From Methylococcaceae bacterium UBA1147 (GTDB taxonomy: Bacteria > Pseudomonadota > Gammaproteobacteria > Methylococcales > UBA1147): 20,761 nucleotides of DNA. Position 1 is the stretch's first letter; every line of letters begins with the position of its first letter. Under the pieces are notes generated by a model. That model worked only from the letters and a program-made list of their open reading frames with translations. It made no database searches and was not told where the DNA came from. Both the position numbers and the translations under genes were made by a program. Shown piece by piece: positions 16,876-20,761 of the stretch. The stretch is taken from assembly GCA_002311315.1 (NCBI GenBank), contig DBZZ01000024.1, positions 1-20,761 on the forward strand, written 5' to 3'.

Positions 16876-17784
16876 TCAGGCGACGCTTTCCAGTTTTTCC
16901 AGCTTCTGTATGTCCCAGATTTCTATTGCCCATGACAACAGTTCGGGCGATGATGCATTTGCCATGTCTACGGGTGGGGGGTGTCGTAAAAGACATAGGG
17001 CATCGTGTACGACTTTCGATACCCTCTTGTTCCTGATTCCCTTGGCGCCTGACTGCTTGCTGAGCTTTGTACCTTGTGGATCGACAACCAACGGGATATG
17101 AGCGTAGAGGGGGCTCGAAAGACTCAGTTTGCGCTGCAAGAAGATTTGCCTGGCCGTGGATTCCAGTAGGTCGATGCCGCGCACCACGTGGGATATTCCC
17201 TGGGACTGGTCATCAACAACCACAGCAATCTGGTATGCGTGAATCCGGTCTTTGCGACGGACGATGAAATCGCCGACCCGGTGCGAGACGTCCTGCTCCT
17301 GGTAACCCTGAATCCGATCCTTGAATCCGATCGCAGTGGAATCGGTCCTTAGCCTGAGTGCGTGCGCTATGGTTGGCGGATTGTCCTTGTTGCTGCAGTA
17401 TCCCGGGTAGACCCCGGGGGTCCCTTTTTGTGCGGACAGTTGCTGCAAGGCTTTTCTGGAACAGGTGCAAGCATAAACCAGTCCCTGTTGTTCGAGGCAG
17501 GAAAGTGCTGCGTCATACTTTTCCAGTTGCCGGCTCTGATAGAGCACCGGCCCGTCCCAGGTTAGGCCCGCGGATTCTAGTATCTCGAGGATTGCCGAAG
17601 TGGCGCCTGACTGGATCCGCGGTGTGTCCAAGTCATCAATACGAAGGTGCCATGAACCAGCATGGTGGCGGGCATCCACGAAGCTTGCTACTGCGCAGAG
17701 TAATGAACCGAGGTGGAGTGGACCGGTCGGTGAGGGCGCGAAGCGGCCTCGGTACGGTTTCTCGGGGTCCTTATGTCGGTCCAT
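16876..17784 (-). CDS. gluQ: Glutamyl-Q tRNA(Asp) synthetase
   Basis: GluQ (YadB) resembles the catalytic half of glutamyl-tRNA synthetase without an anticodon-binding domain. It attaches glutamate to the queuosine base of tRNA(Asp). At 302 residues it has the normal short length. The HIGH-like site is PSPTGPLHLGS (residues 17-27) and the KMSKS-like site is GTKLSKQSG. The zinc site is recognisable: Cys-x-Cys in ACTCSR, then Tyr and Cys in YPGYC. I chose ATG 17784 over GTG 17796 because GGTGA lies 8 nt upstream of it. It follows dksA on the same strand, the usual gammaproteobacterial pair, though the 190-nt gap is larger than usual. It is convergent with modC, 38 nt apart. Confidence 0.94.
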   Translation of the reverse strand: MDRHKDPEKPYRGRFAPSPTGPLHLGSLLCAVASFVDARHHAGSWHLRIDDLDTPRIQSGATSAILEILESAGLTWDGPVLYQSRQLEKYDAALSCLEQQGLVYACTCSRKALQQLSAQKGTPGVYPGYCSNKDNPPTIAHALRLRTDSTAIGFKDRIQGYQEQDVSHRVGDFIVRRKDRIHAYQIAVVVDDQSQGISHVVRGIDLLESTARQIFLQRKLSLSSPLYAHIPLVVDPQGTKLSKQSGAKGIRNKRVSKVVHDALCLLRHPPPVDMANASSPELLSWAIEIWDIQKLEKLESVA

Positions 17785-17974
17785 TGATGGTTTCACCGGC
17801 CAGCCTGGTTAACGGAGGGGATGCCGATACATAACCAATGAGTTCGGGTCGTATGGATGCCGGGCATTGGCAGCTGCCGGACGGTCAGTAGATCATGCCC
17901 TGCAGGGGAATGTGCATAGCGGTTCAGGAAACCGAAGCATTGCGAGAATTCTGCGGGGGTATCGCCGGTTTTAT

Positions 17975-18409
17975 TTACCCGGTTTGTTTTTCACGAATTT
18001 CGTCGAGCGTTTTGCAGTCGATGCACAGGGTTGCGGTTGGCCGTGCTTCAAGACGCCGGAGTCCGATGTCGATGCCGCAAGATTCACAGAAACCATAATC
18101 GCCGGAATCCAGGTCGGCTATCGATTCATCGATTTTTTTGATGAGTTTTCGCTCGCGATCCCGGGTTCGCAGTTCAAGGCCGAATTCTGATTCTTGGGTG
18201 GCTCGGTCATTGGGGTCCGGAAAGTTCGCTGCATCATCCTGCATGTGATGGACTGTCCGGTCGACTTCTTTCATGAGTTCGGTCTTCCAGTTTTTCAGGA
18301 TGGATTGAAAATGGGAGATCTGAGAATCATTCATGTATTTCTCATTTTCGACTATTTCGTAGGGTTCGAAGTTAGAGAATGTTTTTTTAGGCGTATCCTG
18401 ACTGACCAC
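17975..18409 (-). CDS. dksA: RNA polymerase-binding transcription factor DksA
   Basis: DksA enters the RNA polymerase secondary channel and, with ppGpp, tunes rRNA, amino-acid and stress promoters. The 144-residue form has the coiled-coil tip residues Asp65, Asp68 and Ala70 (PDPNDRA), a four-cysteine zinc finger (Cys108, 111, 129, 132) and the ending LCIDCKTLDEIREKQ. The frame is open upstream to a TTG at 18472. I prefer the GTG at 18409, because TAGGAG lies 5 nt upstream and the resulting length is close to E. coli DksA (151). No ATG is available before MNDSQ (residue 26). Confidence 0.95.
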   Translation of the reverse strand: MVSQDTPKKTFSNFEPYEIVENEKYMNDSQISHFQSILKNWKTELMKEVDRTVHHMQDDAANFPDPNDRATQESEFGLELRTRDRERKLIKKIDESIADLDSGDYGFCESCGIDIGLRRLEARPTATLCIDCKTLDEIREKQTG

Positions 18410-18443
18410 ATCTACTCCTAGCGATCGTGTGTAAAATTTATCA

Positions 18444-18472
18444 TTAATAGCAGAATACGGTTTAGTCTGCAA
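18444..18472 (-). promoter_or_regulatory. Candidate dksA promoter
   Basis: On the minus strand TTGCAG (18467-18472) and TATTAA (18444-18449) are spaced by 17 nt, directly after the terminator of pckG and about 35 nt before the GTG start. Matches to consensus are partial, but the placement between a terminator and the dksA ribosome site is right. Confidence 0.4.
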
Positions 18473-18484
18473 TTTCTGATCAGA

Positions 18485-18516
18485 AAAAAACAGCGCCCGT
18501 ATGGGCGCTGTTTTTT
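18485..18516 (-). terminator. Rho-independent terminator of pckG
   Basis: AAAAAACAGCGCCC, a 4-nt loop and GGGCGCTGTTTTTT form a perfect 14-bp stem whose G/C core of 8 bp ends in a T-run. It lies 30 nt after the pckG stop on the minus strand. The sequence is symmetrical enough to stop transcription from either side. It separates pckG from dksA. Confidence 0.95.
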
Positions 18517-18545
18517 AGATGAACGGCTGTCTATCCAGCGGTTCT

Positions 18546-20351
18546 TTATGCAACAGCAGACTGTGCCTGCTCGAGTCTCTGGCGGAGCTCTTTTACTTCC
18601 TGCTTGAGTTCTTCCGGGCAGTGACTTCCAAATGACTCGTAGTACTCGATAATGGATGGAATTTCCTGCAGCCAGCCGTCAACATCGACTTTAAGCAACT
18701 CAGCAATCGCAGCATCGTCCAGATTCAGTCCATCCAGATCCAGAGCGCCCATGGTTGGTACCATGCCGATCGGGGTGTCGACCGCTTCTGCGGTTCCGTC
18801 GCAACGGCCAAAGATCCATTTCAGAACACGGCTGTTCTCGCCGAATCCAGGCCACAGAAAGCTGCCTTCTTCGCCCTTGCGGAACCAATTGGTATAGAAG
18901 ATCTTGGGCAGTTTTGCTCCTTCCTTCTTGCCCATTTTGAGCCAGTGGCCCCAGTAATCTGCCATGTTGTATCCACAGAACGGCAGCATGGCCATCGGGT
19001 CACGGCGCAGCTGACCGATCTTGCCGAAAGCGGCAGCGGTCATTTCACTGGCGATGATGGTGCCCATGAAGGTTCCATGGGTCCAGTCACGTGCTTCATG
19101 TACCAAGGGTACAACGGTAGCCCTGCGGCCGCCAAACAGGATCGCGCTGATGGGGACGCCTTTCGGATCATCCCACTCGTCCGCGATTACCGGGCACTGA
19201 CTTGCAGGGCAGGTGAAGCGGGCGTTGGGGTGAGCCGCTGGGGTATCAGATTCCGGGGTCCAGTCGTTACCTTTCCAGTCGGTCAGGTGAGCCGGTGCTT
19301 CGTCGGTCATTTGTTCCCACCAGACATCGCCATCGTCTGTTTTGGCGACGTTGGTAAAAACACTGTTCTTGGTCAGTGTCAGCATGGCGTTGCGGTTTGA
19401 ATCCATACTTGTTCCTGGTGCTACACCGAAGAAACCGGCTTCTGGATTGATGGCGTAGAGCTGACCATCGTCTCCGTACTTCATCCAGCAAATATCGTCG
19501 CCAATGGTTTCAACTTTCCATCCAGGGATGGTCGGAGTCAGCATCGCCAGGTTGGTTTTTCCGCATGCGCTCGGGAACGCACCGGCAACGTAACGAACCT
19601 GTCCTTCCGGATTGGTGAGTTTCAGGATCAGCATGTGTTCAGCGAGCCAGCCCTCATCTCTTGCCATGGCAGACGCAATCCGCAATGCGAAGCATTTCTT
19701 ACCGAGCAGCGCGTTTCCACCGTAGCCGGAGCCGAAAGACCAGATTTCACGGGTTTCGGGATAATGTACGATGTAGCGATTGTCGGGATTACAGGGCCAG
19801 GCAACGTCGTCCTGACCGTCTTCCAGCGGCGCGCCGACAGAGTGGATGCAGGGAACGAAGATTCCGTCTTCACCCAGCGCGTCAAGCACCGCCTGACCGA
19901 CGCGGGTCATGATGTGCATGTTGGTGACAACGTACGGAGAGTCCGAGAGTTCGATCCCGATGTGAGCGATCGGAGAACCAACCGGACCCATGCTGAAGGG
20001 AATGACGTACATGGGCCGACCTTTCATGCAGCCGCTGAACAGCCCGTTCATGGTTTCACGCATTTCGCTCGGCTCACACCAGTTGTTGGTCGGACCAGCG
20101 TCTTGTTCGTTTTCGGAGCAGATATAGGTACGGTCTTCGACGCGGGCAACGTCTGCCGGTACGGAGCGGACGTAGTAGCTGTTCGGACGTTTTGAATCGT
20201 CCAGTCGCTCAGCGGAACCGCTTTTGACCAGGATGTCCCACATCGCGTCGTATTCTTCCTTGGACCCATCGCACCAGACAACCTCTGACGGCTGGCATAG
20301 CGCAGCCATTTTGTCGACCCATTCAAGCAAGGGCTTGTTTTTCGTGCTCAT
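18546..20351 (-). CDS. pckG: GTP-dependent phosphoenolpyruvate carboxykinase
   Basis: This cytoplasmic enzyme interconverts oxaloacetate and phosphoenolpyruvate with GTP/GDP, at the branch between the TCA cycle and gluconeogenesis. At 601 residues it has the full GTP-class length. Hallmarks are the P-loop AFPSACGKTN (258-267) with the reactive Cys263 found in GTP-class enzymes, the metal-binding GDDICWM (284-290), FSMGPVGSP and SGYGGNALLGKKC. The ATG at 20351 is well supported by GAGGT 7 nt upstream. It is monocistronic or led by a very small frame (see 20363-20509) and ends at a strong terminator. Confidence 0.98.
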   Translation of the reverse strand: MSTKNKPLLEWVDKMAALCQPSEVVWCDGSKEEYDAMWDILVKSGSAERLDDSKRPNSYYVRSVPADVARVEDRTYICSENEQDAGPTNNWCEPSEMRETMNGLFSGCMKGRPMYVIPFSMGPVGSPIAHIGIELSDSPYVVTNMHIMTRVGQAVLDALGEDGIFVPCIHSVGAPLEDGQDDVAWPCNPDNRYIVHYPETREIWSFGSGYGGNALLGKKCFALRIASAMARDEGWLAEHMLILKLTNPEGQVRYVAGAFPSACGKTNLAMLTPTIPGWKVETIGDDICWMKYGDDGQLYAINPEAGFFGVAPGTSMDSNRNAMLTLTKNSVFTNVAKTDDGDVWWEQMTDEAPAHLTDWKGNDWTPESDTPAAHPNARFTCPASQCPVIADEWDDPKGVPISAILFGGRRATVVPLVHEARDWTHGTFMGTIIASEMTAAAFGKIGQLRRDPMAMLPFCGYNMADYWGHWLKMGKKEGAKLPKIFYTNWFRKGEEGSFLWPGFGENSRVLKWIFGRCDGTAEAVDTPIGMVPTMGALDLDGLNLDDAAIAELLKVDVDGWLQEIPSIIEYYESFGSHCPEELKQEVKELRQRLEQAQSAVA

Positions 20352-20362
20352 TATTTATACCT

Positions 20363-20509
20363 CTATCTCTTTTTGATAAAAAATCGTTTCCCCTTGTCCT
20401 CTTCTTCGGCTTCGGGGAGAAACTGGAATTGGCGGCCTTGTGTACAGTCCGTTGCCCAAATGCTGTCAGCCAATTCGAAGAATGGAAGACTTTGTGTATT
20501 TTCTTCCAT
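20363..20509 (-). CDS. Possible 48-residue peptide upstream of pckG
   Basis: A short minus-strand frame starts at ATG 20509 with AAGGG 6 nt upstream and ends with TAG 11 nt before the pckG start, close to the pckG ribosome site. The product begins MEENTQSLPFFELADS, has an acidic stretch and ends KRFFIKKR. The frame can extend upstream to ATG 20665 (100 residues) without a stop. No family is recognised. A candidate -10 (20522-20530) would start transcription inside this peptide's own ribosome site, which argues against it. It may be just leader sequence. Confidence 0.25.
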   Translation of the reverse strand: MEENTQSLPFFELADSIWATDCTQGRQFQFLPEAEEEDKGKRFFIKKR

Positions 20510-20521
20510 GCCAAACCCTTT

Positions 20522-20530
20522 ATTATCACA
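20522..20530 (-). promoter_or_regulatory. Candidate extended -10 promoter of pckG
   Basis: TGT-GATAAT on the minus strand matches an extended -10 element and would give a leader of about 160 nt before pckG. No good -35 box is seen. The flanks from 20510 to 20734 hold nothing else I can support. Confidence 0.3.
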
Positions 20531-20734
20531 TAAAAGATTCCTATTTTCCATGAACTGTTCAGCTGCCGGTATGATTGGATAGGGTGCATCCATACTGTTG
20601 TCTGCGACAGGGCTTGTATCAAAACATGGGAATGCTGACCTAGTCTGGCCACCGATGTGTGGCATTCCAGACCGGCTATTCCATCGAAGCCAGATCCGTT
20701 AGACTTGCGTTTCCTGTTTATCGGAGGTATCCCG

Positions 20735-20761
20735 TTGACCCGTTATTCCCGTCGTCTGCAG
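20735..20761 (+). CDS. Possible start of a plus-strand gene cut by the window edge
   Basis: GGAGG (20723-20727) lies 7 nt before a TTG that opens the frame M-T-R-Y-S-R-R-L-Q to the last base of the window. Only nine codons are visible, so the product cannot be named. It would be divergent from pckG. Confidence 0.25.

Noticed and set aside
18410..18472. A longer DksA starting at TTG 18472
   Set aside because: The GTG at 18409 has a well-spaced TAGGAG and gives the usual length. The TTG region fits a promoter better.

Overview
This window most likely comes from a gammaproteobacterial chromosome. The evidence is gene content and order. A trpD-trpC unit is followed by a Crp/Vfr-type regulator (here only a stump) and an OsmC-family gene, the order I recall from Pseudomonas and relatives. 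dksA and gluQ are neighbours, as in many Gammaproteobacteria. GTP-dependent PEP carboxykinase, cysDN and a lone glycolate-oxidase-type iron-sulfur protein would fit an environmental, perhaps sulfur-oxidising or host-associated lineage. That lifestyle is inference only.

Layout. Positions 1-554 hold no gene I can support, apart from a perfect hairpin at 470-488. At 555-2468 (+) is a single-frame fusion of anthranilate phosphoribosyltransferase (TrpD) and indole-3-glycerol-phosphate synthase (TrpC). Next come the 3' stump of a crp/vfr gene (-), an OsmC-like peroxidase (+) and a GlcF-like iron-sulfur protein (-). A small decayed lipoprotein gene (+) lies at 4667-4955. From 10988 down to 5014 a compact minus-strand cluster encodes a divergent EF-G-like GTPase, a Nudix hydrolase (23-nt overlap), and the ATPase and 860-residue permease of an FtsX/YbbAP-type ABC system. 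A gene-poor stretch (10989-11437) separates it from cysD-cysN. This CysN carries a shrunken, P-loop-less remnant of an APS kinase domain. Divergent from cysD is a decaying molybdate transporter: modA has two frameshifts and a stop, modB has a frameshift and an internal deletion, and modC is open but has lost conserved ATPase residues. The right end holds gluQ, dksA, a strong terminator and pckG, all on the minus strand, and possibly the first codons of a plus-strand gene at the edge.

How the genes work together. TrpDC performs two steps of tryptophan synthesis. CysDN makes APS for sulfate assimilation. PckG interconverts oxaloacetate and PEP. GlcF would serve glycolate or 2-hydroxyacid oxidation if GlcD/GlcE exist elsewhere. 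DksA and GluQ act in transcriptional control and tRNA modification.

The strongest theme is gene erosion: crp, modA, modB, probably modC, a lipoprotein gene and the APS-kinase tail of CysN are all broken or reduced, among intact housekeeping genes. I see no CRISPR array, rRNA, tRNA, insertion sequence or prophage. I found no clearly new multi-gene system; the EF-G-like/Nudix/ABC cluster and the shrunken CysN tail are the most unusual intact pieces.
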